Assembly (NCBI GenBank): GCA_029255685.2
Contig: CM055319.2
Location: 36,776,530-36,840,529 of the forward strand
Source of the DNA: Silene conica
Taxonomy: Eukaryota; Streptophyta; Magnoliopsida; Caryophyllales; Caryophyllaceae
DNA: 64,000 nucleotides
Direction: 5' to 3'
Made by a program: the position numbers and the translations under genes. Shown piece by piece: positions 24,229 to 37,005 of this stretch. The notes under the pieces were generated by a model, which was not told where the DNA came from, made no database searches, and was given only the letters and a program-made list of their open reading frames with translations. How positions within the stretch are numbered: the first letter of the stretch is position 1; each line of letters begins with the position of its first letter.

Positions 24229-25281
24229 TCATCCGCGAAGGATTCGGCGTTTCTTTGACCAAGGGCTCTGACTACAGGCTACTCCTTCAGCTATGGTGAT
24301 TTGGGTAGATGAGTTTCTCTCCACCATGTAGATGGGTGGGTCATCATCCACAGCTTTAGCCATCCATCTCCCGGAGTTGTCGACTCCCAAGTCGTGGGTC
24401 GACACCTTCCTGGGTTTCTTCTTCTTAGGGCTCTTTTCTTTAGCCAAATGATCACTTGCTTGAGTGACCTCGTTCTCTACATCATTTGATCGAGTAAGTG
24501 GTACTACTCGATTGAGAACATCTCTCTTTCTACCGCCTATAGACTCTGCCACTAGAGTTGCAATTTCGGGAGCATCCAAATCAGCCTCTTGAGCAAGACA
24601 TTCACCTACACATTCCTCAAAACACATCAAAGCCTCAGAAGGATCCTTTGTAAAGGATCCTTGTACATAACATTCACTAATATTATTAAAAACATCAGAG
24701 ATGTCAATAGAAGAATCCTGCAAAACACAAGGTTCATCAACCGAGGGTTCAAACATGTTAGGAACATGTTCATCACTAACACCTACAGAAATAGGTTGGT
24801 CAGTCAAGGGGTAAATTTCTAACTCATCATCTGTATCTAAAACCGAGTCAGTATCATCAACGGGGAGGGAAAGGGAATCAAGTAACCTATCATACTCATC
24901 CTTAAGAATGAGCGACTCTTCAGTAATGGGTGTGATAGGATCACACTCAACAGGAATATCCGGGTTACTAATATTAAAACCCTCATACCTCTCCGTATCT
25001 TCGCTGGCTCGGATTAGGTGTTTGAGAAGCTCCCATTGCTTCTCACAGGGTAGGTCTAAAAATTTCCATCCGCAATTTCTCTCAATCTCGATCAAGGTCT
25101 TACCAGTGACTCCATCATAAAAGATACGACAAACCTCCCCAATACTAATAGGATAGTCAGATTGAGTAAGGAAAGAGGTTATTCTACTACAATAGATATG
25201 CAATGGTTCATGCTCGAGTTGTGGGAAAGGGGCGATGGTCATGACAGCGAAAGAAAAAGGGAAAACATAAACAAAAAACAA
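24229..25281 (-). CDS. Gag-like protein of the Athila/Tat-like element
   Basis: 350 codons on the minus strand, starting just inside the primer-binding site. Met14 (codon at 25242, MTIAPFPQLEHEP) is a likelier start than Met1, whose first residues are hydrophobic and lie against the primer site. Residues about 20-95 (EPLHIYCSRITSFL, EVCRIFYDGV, EKQWELLKHLI) follow the pattern of plant Ty3 gag capsid segments (ESL..YW.RF, IQ.FY.GL). The middle is acidic. A basic patch KKKKPRK lies near residue 288 and the C-terminus is KKRRILRG. No CCHC zinc knuckle is present, unusual for gag; the basic patches could bind RNA instead. No stop codons interrupt it, so it may be expressed. Confidence 0.7.
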   Translation of the reverse strand: MFFVYVFPFSFAVMTIAPFPQLEHEPLHIYCSRITSFLTQSDYPISIGEVCRIFYDGVTGKTLIEIERNCGWKFLDLPCEKQWELLKHLIRASEDTERYEGFNISNPDIPVECDPITPITEESLILKDEYDRLLDSLSLPVDDTDSVLDTDDELEIYPLTDQPISVGVSDEHVPNMFEPSVDEPCVLQDSSIDISDVFNNISECYVQGSFTKDPSEALMCFEECVGECLAQEADLDAPEIATLVAESIGGRKRDVLNRVVPLTRSNDVENEVTQASDHLAKEKSPKKKKPRKVSTHDLGVDNSGRWMAKAVDDDPPIYMVERNSSTQITIAEGVACSQSPWSKKRRILRG

Positions 25282-25302
25282 TAAACACTGGCGTCACCTC
25301 CC

Positions 25303-25320
25303 CGGCAACGGCGCCAAAAT
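25303..25320 (-). other. Primer-binding site, Athila/Tat type
   Basis: Minus-strand TGGCGCCGTTGCCGGGGA beside the right LTR, the conserved primer site of Athila/Tat elements. It shows that the right LTR is the 5' LTR. Confidence 0.9.
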
Positions 25321-25321
25321 T

Positions 25322-26873
25322 TGATGCCCGTCGTTGAGGGTACCAAAGATAAATTTATATTCCTAACTTAAACAATTAGATAGTGAAAGTCAGGGTCGAA
25401 CCACAAGGAGGTGGGGAATGTTTATTGTCTTAATGTTAATGTTTAAAGGTAACAAATTTGGGGGTTGATTGGTTGATTACTATATCTAAAGAAAAGATTA
25501 AAATAAAACAAGAATTAAAAGATGAGAATAAAATATAATAAAAGAGGATGCTAGGATGTTCGGGTAATAAATAGCTAAGGTAAAATAAATCCTAAGGTCA
25601 ACATGTATTGCAGTCGCGTAAGGGAGTGTAACATATCTTTTTAGGTCTATGCTACCTAATAGCTCCTTTCGGCCTATGCTATTAGTTCCTAGGTCTCATA
25701 ATTATTGGGTGTCAACAATAAGGGTGATTCCTAAATCCCAGGTTACATACCTTTCAGCCTTGAGTAACCTATCCGTCTTAAGGTGTAAACCAATGTCCTT
25801 CCCGTATCTTTCAATCTTGGGTAGGTCATTACTAACATCCTACAAGTCTCCTATTGGTCTCATTGCAGGATATTATAATTTATAAGAAAAGACGAAATAA
25901 GAAAACAGACGCGAGTGGTCGACCGACCGGCTACTCCAGTCGGCCGACCACGGCCTCGGTCGACCGACCGACTATTCCAGTCGGCCGACCGGGGTCCTGC
26001 TACAGGTCGGGTTTTTCGGATTTTATTTACCTATGCATATTATTCCCTACATCCTAACATATGAAAATTAGTTACTCATAACTGTTAAGACGAATATAAA
26101 ATTGGGAATAAACATGGAAAACATAGTAAATAATCTGAGCATGCAAGATTCAAATAAAGCTTGGGATTCTAACTTAACAATTGTAATAAAAGCAATAAGA
26201 ATGATAATGAAACTAGATCAAAGAAGAATTACCACAATTGGAATTAAGGTAGAACGGAATCAACTTTATTGAATACTTGGGAACTATTGAAAGATTGCAA
26301 AACTAAAAATATATGATGAGATTTAAGATAGTAAAAAGATGGTGTATTCGATAGATAAAAGATCGATAACCCTAATCACAAGATTAGTTTATATAGGGTA
26401 AAAACTAAGAGTTTCCTAAAGATTCTAATTCTACTTTATTTCCGAAAAAGACTCGCATGGGCTTCGTTCTGGTCGGCCGACCCGTTTAGCTGGTCGGTCG
26501 ACCGCTTCTTGTTGGACTTCTCTTATTTCCGGCCTTTCTTGGAAATTGGGCTTCATGAAAATCAGGCCTGGTCGGCCGACCCGTTTGGGTGGTCGGTCGA
26601 CCGCTTCCTATGGGAAGTCTTCGGTTTTCCTCTTGGTTTGACTTTTGGTACTTGATTTTGACTCCAGTTGACTTTCCATTTATTCCTTAATTGAGCAAAA
26701 GACTTGAGGATACGAATTTGGTGCTAAATTGCTTCTTTTCCGCATAAATCTGCAAAAATGCATAAAAATACGAAAGTACACAATTTGTGGGAAATAAAGG
26801 CTAAAACATAGTAAATGAGCGACCAAATACGTGTAAAAATAGATGTAAAACATCATAAAATAGACACGTATCA
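25322..26873 (-). repeat. 5' LTR of the Athila/Tat-like element
   Basis: Same length as the left LTR and nearly identical; differences seen include CTACAGG/CTACGGG, AATCTGAGC/AATCTAAGC and TTCCTATGGG/TTCCTCTGGG. The promoter for gag would lie here, reading leftward. Confidence 0.95.
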
Positions 26874-27120
26874 GCCACGGATTCCTCTTCTCGTCCTCCA
26901 TCTTTCTAGGTAAGTTTTATACCAAAATCTTTTCATCTTACAATCTGAACGTGCCCTTGTTATGCACGTTTTCGAGTCTAATACCGTTGTTGGTGTTTCT
27001 CATTGCGGGCAAGGTCGATTGGAGTAGCTTGGAGGCGATTCTTGGTGATTTGTGAAGCTAAAAGGTGACGATAATGAGAAACTCGACCTTTTTGTTAAAA
27101 TAGCAATCTTTGTGTTGTGT
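26874..27120 (+). mobile_element. Decayed LTR-type relict, second piece
   Basis: Continuation of the relict after the GCCAC duplication. It includes GGTGACGATAATGAGAAACTCGACC (27066-27090), a block also found in the LTRs at 36627 and 54560 and, modified, at 62405. The relict therefore belongs to the same LTR superfamily. It is interrupted at 27121 by the next insertion. Confidence 0.65.
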
Positions 27121-28737
27121 TGTAATACCCCGTATTTTAGCATCGGTCAAGAACTGTCAAACCGTGTTTTATAAACGTATTTCAAACGGAATGTTTATAA
27201 AATATTTTACGAGAATTGTTATTGTTTTAGAAATCGTATTTCTACTATTATTTCGTAATTCATAATCATTTTTATATTTGATGATTATGTCATGAAATGT
27301 CATTTCTTTCGTATTTCTTTATTTTGATAATATATTTTTAATTAAATACATTTCCTATCTTATATTTATTTCTTATTTATATTTGTTTTATTATTTAAGT
27401 CGTAATTATATTTAAATTTAATTTTTATGTAAGTACTAATAATTTCATATTATTATAATTAATTTAATTTAATTAATATAATTATTTATATGTTTCGTTA
27501 ATTTTAAGTTACGAAATAAAGATCGGGATGTAGTCGTATATGACCTCGAGTTGCGTGATGGATCTTTGGTAAAGGGCTTGGACTTGGGTAAGGGTATAAC
27601 CCATCGACATATCCGTCTAATACTAGGTAAAACAACGATAAACCTAATTCATAAACATCGACATAACATAGCATCTACAACCCTATGTTATCAGCCTCCA
27701 TATCTCGTAAAACCCTATCATCATCTACCCCGACAACTGCGTCCATACTACTACCTCAAACACCAGCCTACTCATCGTCAACCACCGTGGATGTATGTGT
27801 AAGCTTTCGTTTATAATTGTTTTAATTGTGACGGTCTTATGTATATGCTTGTTGATCCGTTTATATCTGAACCATGGGACTGAGACTAGACTCACCTTAG
27901 GACTGACCCGAACCCTAGAATAGACGATGACCACTCAGACCTTGACCCAGGCCGTGGCAACCACCGTGGTGGTGGTGGTTGGATTGAAAACAGAGCAGGG
28001 GTAACGGGTAAGGGGCTATTTCAGTCGGGTTTCTGGGAACCTTAGGGATGTGTTTTATACATGGTTAGTGGGTGGCGTTTTCTAGGGTTATGGGTAGCCA
28101 CTTTGGTACGGAGGTGGTGGTCATAGATAGAGTTTTAATGACGGTCGTGCTCAGAGAAACAAGACAAGTAACACGGGGTAGGAGGTAGAAAACATAGGAG
28201 AGCAGGTTGTTGGTGTCGGGTTTTGTGGCGGTTTTGTCGGGTGTCATAAGCGGACGAGGGCTCGAGTGGACCACCCCTGGAACCACCGTGAGTCAGTGGT
28301 GACAAGGGTGGTGGCCAGAGGTGGTATGGGCCATGGTGGTAGTCGTGGTGAGGACGGGAACAAGGCGGGTCTGACCAAAAACAGTTTATACACTGTTAGT
28401 TGTGTGTTTGTAGGCGTTTTGACAAGGATGTTTAGGGTGGTTCTGAGGGCTGAGAGTGGTGGCCAAGTTGGGTAAGTCGTGGCCGGTAGTGTGGGCTAGG
28501 GATTATGACCAGTGTTGGTGGTTGTGGGTGGTCATAACGGTGGCGGTGATGACGTGAAGGAGGGTACTCAAGTGTGTACGTGTTTGTGTTCTTCGGTGTT
28601 ATCGTAATTGCTATACTCTCGTAATAGCTGTACTGCGTTTGTGTTATTGTTATTATTATATTTATTATTATTATATTATTATTATTATTTTAGTGGTGTT
28701 GTTGTTGTTGTTTTATCAACAACATCATATTATTATA

Positions 28738-28775
<38 letters not shown>

Positions 28776-30029
28776 GTTTATTATTATTAGTAATTTAGTT
28801 CATAATAGTTAATGATTAAGTTAGTAAGTAATTTTGTTATACAAGAATGTGACGGTTATCGATAGTTGACTATATATTTTCTATGTTCGTTTATTTAATC
28901 GAAGTTTAGTTATAAAAGTAATAAAGACGGGTTAATCAAGCTAATTGAAGTAGTCGTGTTTAATACGGTCTCGTTATGTGTAATATGTTATTTAATTAGT
29001 TAATTTGATTAATTGATATATTATATTTGTTTATATCATTATATTAGTTAGTAATTATGTATTTTATAATCGTTGTGTCGTGATTGTTTTATTTAATTAA
29101 CCTCATGAATAAGCTAAGTAGACGGGAGTACAATTAGTTTTGGAATGAGTACTGATTGTATACTTCTGTTAATTGTTAGGTCACGGTATTGAAGTGGCAT
29201 AACTCTGTTTACTTGCTGGCTTGCTATTGGATTATATTGCTATCCAGGTAGGATACACTGGCTACTCTATAATGTGTTATGAATGGATTTTGGATTGTGT
29301 GTTATATGGATGCCGAGCATTGATTGATATGAGAATAATATTGGCTGGATTGAGTATTGTTTTTTATTATTGGCACGAGCATTGCATTAATCAATAGCAT
29401 GATTGATTAAGAGTATTGTTGCATTCATGAGCATGCATATGCATTGGTTACTGAGCAAGATGTGATTCAGATATTGTTCTGATATAAAGCCCAGGGTGGT
29501 TCTGCAGACCAGGTCTGGTGTCTTATCAGCTGTTGAGCTGGTGTTCGGCGACGACCGATTATAGTCTGCCGGGAGGTTCGGTAGGGCTGGGTGTTTCGGG
29601 TTTGAGACTGAGATTGTGATTGAGCTCGAGCATATCATGGCATTTTCATATCATATTTGTTGCATTATTTATTATTGTGTTATCCTACTCAACCGCGAGG
29701 TTGACAGTGTATTCGTGTACACCTACGATGATCCGGAATGGGGAGTAGATTCTACAGGTCAGAGACAGATGGACTAGGAGCTTGGGCAAGGAGAGAGACA
29801 TGGCTTAGACCTACTTAGAATTAGGTCACATACTTAGATGTTATCAGTTGTACTTTTATTCTTTGCGTAATAGTTGTAATATCAAAGCTTTAAATTTAAT
29901 CAGTTTTTATATAAAGTATTTTGGTTTGTTTACTTTGTTATTCACTACCTCGGACATTCCGAGATGGTAACAACTCTATTTATTTGAGAATGTCTTGCTA
30001 AAGGCTCTTAAATAAATAGGGGTGTTACA
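27121..30029 (+). repeat. 5' LTR of the LARD-type element
   Basis: 2909 bp. AT-rich start, then a GC-richer GTGGTGG-rich section (27950-28560), a TTA/TTATT microsatellite (about 28640-28790), and a conserved 3' end with AACTCTATTTATTTGAGAATG and its partial inverted echo CTCTTAAATAAATAG. The short frames in it are not conserved as proteins. Confidence 0.93.
28639..28790 (+). repeat. TTA/TTATT microsatellite in the LTR
   Basis: TTATTATTA-type tract split by a GTTGTTGTTGTT segment. The same tract is shorter in the partner LTR (about 34612-34727) and appears reverse-complemented at 40626-40800 and 49070-49250. It accounts for most of the LTR length difference. Confidence 0.9.
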
Positions 30030-33000
30030 AAGTGGTATCAGAGCGAACGATCCTCAGGCCTAAACCAAAGGAATAATAATGAACGTAGGAAGAGTCTAAT
30101 AAAATGAACCCCAGGTTAGTAACTGTTAGGAGACCCAGGATTGGGATGAGTTAGGGGCCCCCTCAAACCAAGCCACTGGCCCTTTCAGTATAACCTGGTC
30201 ACCCTTGAGAGATGTAGAGAGTGGGTAGTATAGAATAAAGGGAAAGACCACAGTTATATTGTACTAACGTTTCCGCGGAAAAGGAACGAGGTAAGTTATA
30301 ATGTGAAATATGGTTGGTAATGTGTATTGTGAAACAAGAGGTTGATATCTAATGTTAATTGAGATATATGATCTCAAGTATTGAGAACGTGAAAATTGGA
30401 ATATGACTTTGAAATATAAGCTTGACTTGTATGATGATGTGCATTAGAAGAATACGACTGATCTTGAAATGCTGATTGATCTGAGTGATTGAATTGAAAT
30501 TTTCAGAGAATGGTTGTATATTTATTGAACAATAATTTGAAATGATATGATCATACTATTTTGGTGTTTCGAAATGTCGATATGATATCTGGTTATTAAA
30601 TGACTATCGCAATTATGTAATATATTGTTTGGTATTTGAATAAGAATGATCAAATTTATATATGTTATATTAATCCCTGTCTGGTGATATGCATGTGGCT
30701 ATATGATCCCTGAACCCTTAGGTAGAGATATAGTATAATGATATGTGTAATGAGTTGCTGATACGTAGCACCTTAGTGACTTCTAAGATATATTTACGTA
30801 CTTAAATAAGTTGTGATTGTTACGGTGGTAGGAACTAATGCTTTGCCTACACATACATGATTATTGAGTTATTTAGTTGATTTTATTTTCGGTTTCGCAA
30901 TCTTTACCGTTTTCTAGATGGCAATTACATGTTAATATGGTGCGATGGGATTTCAATGCTTTAAACGATATGTCAACATGCTTTAGGGAAGGAATGATTG
31001 TGTATATGTGATAATGTGAAGCAATTTTTTTTTTTACTCCAAAATTTTAATAGATTTCAGAATGTTACCTTGTTGTACGGGCTTCCATTTAAAATGTGTT
31101 CACTATATGAATTTGAAAATTTTATGTGTGATAACCTTCTGATTTAGCTTTCCAATGCTTTTGAATTCATGTTAAAACGACTTATATTTTGCGAGAAATA
31201 AATATTTTAGTCGACAGTGGTCAGATTGTTATTGCACAAATCTGCTTTGACTCATGTTTTTGAAAAAGAAATCATTTAAAACGTAGTTATTATTTATGCA
31301 TAATTCCAACTCTACCGTTTAGAGTATTCATTTATGTTTTCAAAATGATAATCCATGTAAAATCTTAATGATTCCTTATTCAATTGTGATTTTGCAAGTT
31401 GTCCAATTTTCTGTCTATCGCTGTAAAGTTTCCGTCCAGACCTATCGAGTTGTAAAAATGGTTATAAATAATTTCCTTAAGCTTTGCATTTGATTCTTTT
31501 TACTATGATTAGTTAGTTCCTTATATTTTCTAAAAACTATAATAGCTCACAATATAGCAAAGCAGTTATTTAATTATAAATTTTTGAAAGTTGTAGCATG
31601 ATGATTGATTGTTGAAATTGTAACTTATGCAAGTTTCTATATAAAAGTTTAATTAAATGTGAATTATGTGATTTAACCATGTACTATTTTGATATGACCT
31701 TAGTAGCCTGAACGGTGGGTATATGATATGGAAATGAACTTTATTATATGATAGTATAACCTTACTCATTATTGGTGAGTTTTATATAAAAGTTTGTTTC
31801 ATTTATACCGACGCTTTTGTTATGCCACAAGGTGACCTACATATTGTTATGTTTAAATCCGATTACAAAATATTGAATTAGTAATTTGATTGACATGAGA
31901 ATTGTGGGAATGCTAGTTTCGTTTTCGATCAGTAACTTGTGTTAGAACTTCATAGTTTTGAAAGTTTCAAAATGTTTTCAAAGTGATAATCCATGATAAA
32001 GATGATGTATGATAATTATAGTAATTATTTTGCAACACGACAGAATCTGTAACTACATATTGATAAAATTTTGCCTGAACATGAAATTGTTCCACATGAT
32101 ATAAACCTCTTATCATGCAAGTTATATTTATTACTAGGTTTACGACAAATGAGGTAATGCGAGTAGATGAGAAATGTATCTAAGTGATTTTAACTTATTT
32201 ATACCTAGAAATGCAAAGCTGTCTTGCTAGTCTTTGTTAAGTGTCTATCTCGTAAAATATGTCATTGCTCCGTGTTTAATTACATTAATTAAATTTTGCC
32301 CAATGTCAGTTTCTCTTATCTGCATAAACATGATTTTGCCTCTATAATATGTTTATGAGCATGAAGTGTATTGATTTGTCAAGTATGAGCTGTGAGTTAG
32401 CGGATTGTCTACATTAGTGTAAATGTGTTAAGGTGTCTTAAAATTTACAAGAGTACATAAATGTTAGTTACCTTGATTTGGTTTAACTGCGTAGCATGAA
32501 AATGACAAGTATGTTTTGTTACTATAAAAGTCTGATGCTAGTTGTCCAGTATAGAGTACTTAACGTATTAGATGATTGTGACTGTTGTTTTGGCGGATCT
32601 TCTTGAGCATTGAAAGTGGAATTTTTTAATGGGGTTACGGGGACGTAACCATGTCTTAAGGAGGATAGGATTGTAAATCTTAATGATCTTTGATATGGCT
32701 AATTGATATGTCGTACTTGTTGAATAGACTGGATAATCATGTAGCATTATATTGTGATTCGTGAAGTATCTTTTAATTTAGTTATGCGTTAAACTTTGGG
32801 GTAAATCTTAATGATCTTTGATATGGCTAATTGATATGTCGTACTTGTTGAATAGACTGGATAATCATGTAGCATTATATTGTGATTCGTGAAGTATCTT
32901 TTAATTTAGTTATGCGTTAAACTTTGGGGACAAAGTTTTCTTAACGAGGGTAGAATGTAATATTTCGCGTTTTGAAGCCTGTATAAGTGTTGTTTGTGTT

Positions 33001-33080
33001 TGTTTCGTGCTTGTTAGATGTTTCGTTACCATTACAGGGTGGTGAACTTCGGGACGAAGTTCATTTTAAGGAGGGAAGAC
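30030..33080 (+). other. Non-coding interior of the LARD-type element
   Basis: It contains the primer site TGGTATCAGAGC at 30033-30044 and the polypurine tract at 33068-33080. A 128-bp tandem duplication lies at 32674-32801 / 32802-32929. Near its 3' end it has two similar modules, CTTTGGGGACAAAGTTTTCTTAACGAGGG followed by TGTAATA and AACTTCGGGACGAAGTT...GGAGGGAAGAC followed by TGTAATA, as if the polypurine tract and LTR start had been duplicated. I see no gag or pol remnant in any frame. Confidence 0.85.
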
Positions 33081-35970
33081 TGTAATACCCCGTATTTTAG
33101 CATCGGTCAACAACTGTCAAACCATGTTTTATAAACGTATTTCAAACGGAATGTTTATAAAATATTTTACGAGAATTGTTATTGTTTTAGAAATCGTATT
33201 TCTACTATTATTTCGTAATTCATAATCATTTTTATATTTGATGATTATGTCATGAAATGTCATTTCTTTCGTATTTCTTTATTTTGATAATATATTTTTA
33301 ATTAAATACATTTCCTATCTTATATTTATTTCTTATTTATATTTGTTTTATTATTTAAGTCGTAATTATATTTAAATTTAATTTTTATGTAAGTACTAAT
33401 AATTTCATATTATTATAATTAATTTAATTTAATTAATATAATTATTTATATGTTTCGTTAATTTTAAGTTACGAAATAAAGATCGGGATGTAGTCGTATA
33501 TGACCTCGAGTTGCGTGATGGATCTTTGGTAAAGGGCTTGGACTTGGGTAAGGGTATAACCCATCGACATATCCGTCTAATACTAAGTAAAACAACGATA
33601 AACCTAATTCATAAACATCGACATAACATAGCATCTACAACCCTATGTTATCAGCCTCCATATCTCGTAAAACCCTATCATCATCTACCCCCACGACTGC
33701 GTCCATACTACTACCTCAAACACCAGCCTACTCATCGTCAACCACCGTGGATGTATGTGTAAGCTTTCGTTTATAATTGTTTTAATTGTGACGGTCTTAT
33801 GTATATGCTTGTTGATCCGTTTATATCTGAACCATGGGACTGAGACTAGACTCACCTTAGGACTGACCCGAACCCTAGAATAGACGATGACCACTCAGAC
33901 CTTGACCAAGGCCGTGACAACCACCGTGGTGGTGGTGGTTGGATTGAAAACAGAGCAGGGGTAACGGGTAAGGGGCTGTTTCAGTCGGGTTTCTGGGAAC
34001 CTTAGGGATGTGTTTTATACATGGTTAGTGGGTGGCGTTTTCTAGGGTTATGGGTAGCCACTTTGGTACGGAGGTGGTGGTCATAGATAGAGTTTTAATG
34101 ACGGTCGTGCTCAGAGAAACAAGACAAGTAACACGGGGTAGGAGGTAGAAAACATAGGAGAGCAGGCTGTTGGTGTCGGGTTTTGTGGCGGTTTTGTCGG
34201 GTGTCATAAGCGGACAAGGGCTCAAGTGGACCACCCCTGGAACCACCGTGAGTCAGTGGTGACAAGGGTGGTGGCCAGAGGTGGTATGGGCGATGGTGGT
34301 AGTCGTGGTGAGGACGGGAACAAGGCGGGTCTGACCAAAAACAGTTTATACACTGTTAGTTGTGTGTTTGCAGGCGTTTTGACAAGGATGTTTAGGGTGG
34401 TTCTGAGGGCTGAGAGTGGTGGCCAAGTTGGGTAAGTCGTGGCCGGTAGTGTGGGCTAGGGATTGTGACCAGTGTTGGTGGTTGTGGGTGGTCATAACGG
34501 TGGCGGTGATGACGTGAAGGAGGGTACTCAAGTGTGTACGTGTTTGTGTTCTTCGGTGTTATCGTAATTTCTATACTCTCGTAATTGCTGTACTGCGTTT
34601 GTGTTATTGTTATTATTATATTTATTATTATTATATTATTATTATTATTTTAGTGGTATTGTTGTTGTTGTTTTATCAACAACATCATATTATTATTATT
34701 ATTATTATTATTATGTTTATTATTATTAGTAATTTTGTTCATAATAGTTAATGATTAAGTTGGTAAGTAATTTTGTTATACAAGAATGTGACGGTTATCG
34801 ATAGTTGACTATATATTTTCTATGTTCGTTTATTTAATCGAAGTTTAGTTATAAAAGTAATAAAGAAGGGTTAATCAAGCTAATTGAAGTAGTCGTGTTT
34901 AATACGGTCTCGTTATGTGTAATATGTTATTTAATTAGTTAATTTGATTAATTGATATATTATATTTGTTTATATCATTATATTAATTAGTAATTATGTA
35001 TTTTATAATCGTTGTGTCGTGATTGTTTTATTTAATTAAGCTCATGAATAAGCTAAGTAGACGGGAGTACAATTAGTTTTGGAATGAGTAGTGATTGTAT
35101 ACTTCTGTTAATTGTTAGGTGACGGTATTGTTCTAGTGGCATAACTCTGTTTACTTGCTGGCTTGCTATTGGATTATATTGCTATCCAGGTAGGATACAC
35201 TAGCTACTCTATAATGTGTTATGAATGGATTTTGGATTGTGTGTTATATGGATGTCGAGCATGATTGATATGAGAATGATATTGGCTGGATTGAGTATTG
35301 ATTTTTATTATTGGCACGAGCATTGCATTAATCAATAGCATGATTGATTAAGAGTATTGTTGCATTCATGAGCATGCATATGCATTGGTTACTGAGCAAG
35401 ATGTGATTCAGATATTGTTCTGATATAAAGCCCAGGGTGGTTCTGCAGACCAGGCCTGGTGTCTTATCAGCTGTTGAGCTGGTGTTCGGCGACGACCGAT
35501 TATAGTCTGCCGGGAGGTTCGGTATGGCTGGGTGTTTCGGGTTTGAGACTGAGATTGTGATTGAGCTCGAGCATATCATGGCATTTGCATATCATATTTG
35601 TTGCATTATTTATTATTGTGTTATCCTACTCAACCGCGAGGTTGACAGTGTATTCGTGTACACCTACGATGATCCGGAATGGGGAGTAGATTCTACAGGT
35701 CAGAGACAGATGGACTAGGAGCTTGGGCAAGGAGAGAGACATGGCTTAGACCTACTTAGAATTAGGTCACATACTTAGATGTTATCAGTTGTACTTTTAT
35801 TCTTTGCGTAATAGTTGTAATATCAAAGCTTTAAATTTAATCAGTTTTTATATAAAGTTTTTTGGTTTGTTTACTTTGTTATTCACTACCTCGGACATTC
35901 CGAGATGGTAACAACTCTATTTATTTGAGAATGTATTGCTAAAGGCTCTTAAATAAATAGGGGTGTTACA
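33081..35970 (+). repeat. 3' LTR of the LARD-type element
   Basis: 2890 bp, very similar to 27121-30029 apart from scattered substitutions and a shorter TTA tract, which implies a fairly recent insertion. It ends GGGGTGTTACA and is followed by TSD TGTGT. Confidence 0.93.
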
Positions 35971-36167
35971 TGTGTTCTTGATTAAGTTTCTGATTTTGAG
36001 TTGTGGATGATGTTTAAGTTTAGGTTTATGTTAGGAAATATGTTTCATATGATGCTCACATGATTTGGTTGAAGATTTACATGTTCATATGCAGACATTG
36101 TTCATTTTTCAGATTTCAAGTTCTTAAGACGAATACAAAGTTTGCTCTTAATTTGTGTTTCGATTGT
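35971..36167 (+). mobile_element. Decayed LTR-type relict, third piece
   Basis: Begins with the second TGTGT and ends with ATTGT (36163-36167), the duplication associated with the next insertion. It contains CTTAAGACGAATACAAAG, again a motif shared with the LTRs at 36170, 54115 and 61945. No coding. Confidence 0.6.
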
Positions 36168-37005
36168 TCTGTAAGAACCTTAAGTCCTTAAGACGAATAC
36201 AAACTTGGCAACTTGAATTCTAAACTTAAAACCCGTTCATCCCAACCCGTTTTCCTTAAAACGGGAAAGGACGACTAAAACCCTCCTAAGGACCCTTGTA
36301 TGTCGACATAATTGTTTTCCTCAAAAACATACACAGTAAACACATTCCTCCTAAAACCTCCATAAATCTTCATCTTCTTCTTGATTTTTCCCCATCATCC
36401 GTTCATCAAATCAAGGTAATAACTACATTTTCGGAATCCTCATCGAATTTGCAAGCCAGCTATCACTTCCGTTTTCCATTTCCTTTCGTTCGAAATTCGG
36501 GCTGTTTTGGGTATAATCCGAGTTTAGCCTCTAAATCCATTTTTCATGTTGTAGGGAGAGGCTTAGAGGATCCCAAGGCGGTTTGTGGCGAAATTGAAGA
36601 GAAGATAGGAGCTGAATCGCGGAAAAGGTGACGATAATGAGAAACTCGGCCTTATTGTGAATATTAGCATTTTTGATGTTTAAGATGTTGCAAGTTTCTG
36701 AAATTTCACATGTTTATGGTCATTTGAACTTAGTAACATGTTAGGAATGATCTTACTTGAGAATTATATGCTTACTTGATGTTTTATATGACTAATGGTT
36801 TAATTTCTGAAATTCATGTTTTGCGACGGATACATTATATAATCATATTGAGGATTGTTATGGGTTTAATTGCTGTTAGATAGTGGTAATGGATGATTTG
36901 TGATAATGGGTAAACTTCACATGTTACAATTCTTTAAGTTTGATATCGATTTAATGAAGATTTTAGTTTACTGGAAACTGCGAATTGCGTGATCAGGCTC
37001 TCTAA

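Larger units (their letters stand above)
20660..26873 (-). mobile_element. Non-autonomous Athila/Tat-like LTR retrotransposon, complete
   Basis: Two 1552-bp LTRs (20660-22211 and 25322-26873) have TG...CA ends and the perfect TSD GCCAC (20655-20659 and 26874-26878). I spotted only about three mismatches between the LTRs, so it is very young. The primer site next to the right LTR is the Athila/Tat type (minus-strand TGGCGCCGTTGCCGGGGA). The 3110-bp interior carries one gag-like frame and no protease, reverse transcriptase or integrase. Minus-strand TTTGGGGAGG and GGGGACA motifs are of the kind common after gag/env in Tat/Athila elements. It needs enzymes from an autonomous relative. Confidence 0.93.
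27121..35970 (+). mobile_element. LARD-type non-coding LTR retrotransposon, complete
   Basis: Two LTRs of 2909 and 2890 bp (27121-30029 and 33081-35970) have TG...CA ends (TGTAATACCCCG...GGGGTGTTACA) and the TSD TGTGT (27116-27120 and 35971-35975). A TGGTATCAGAGC primer site lies three bases after the first LTR, and a polypurine tract AAGGAGGGAAGAC precedes the second. The 3051-bp interior has no open frame of 60 codons on either strand. Long LTRs with a conserved non-coding core define a large retrotransposon derivative; protein must come from another element. A second copy lies at 39274-50779 on the opposite strand. Confidence 0.93.

Noticed and set aside
28608..28790. 60-codon tyrosine-rich frame
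   Set aside because: It is translation of a TTA microsatellite.
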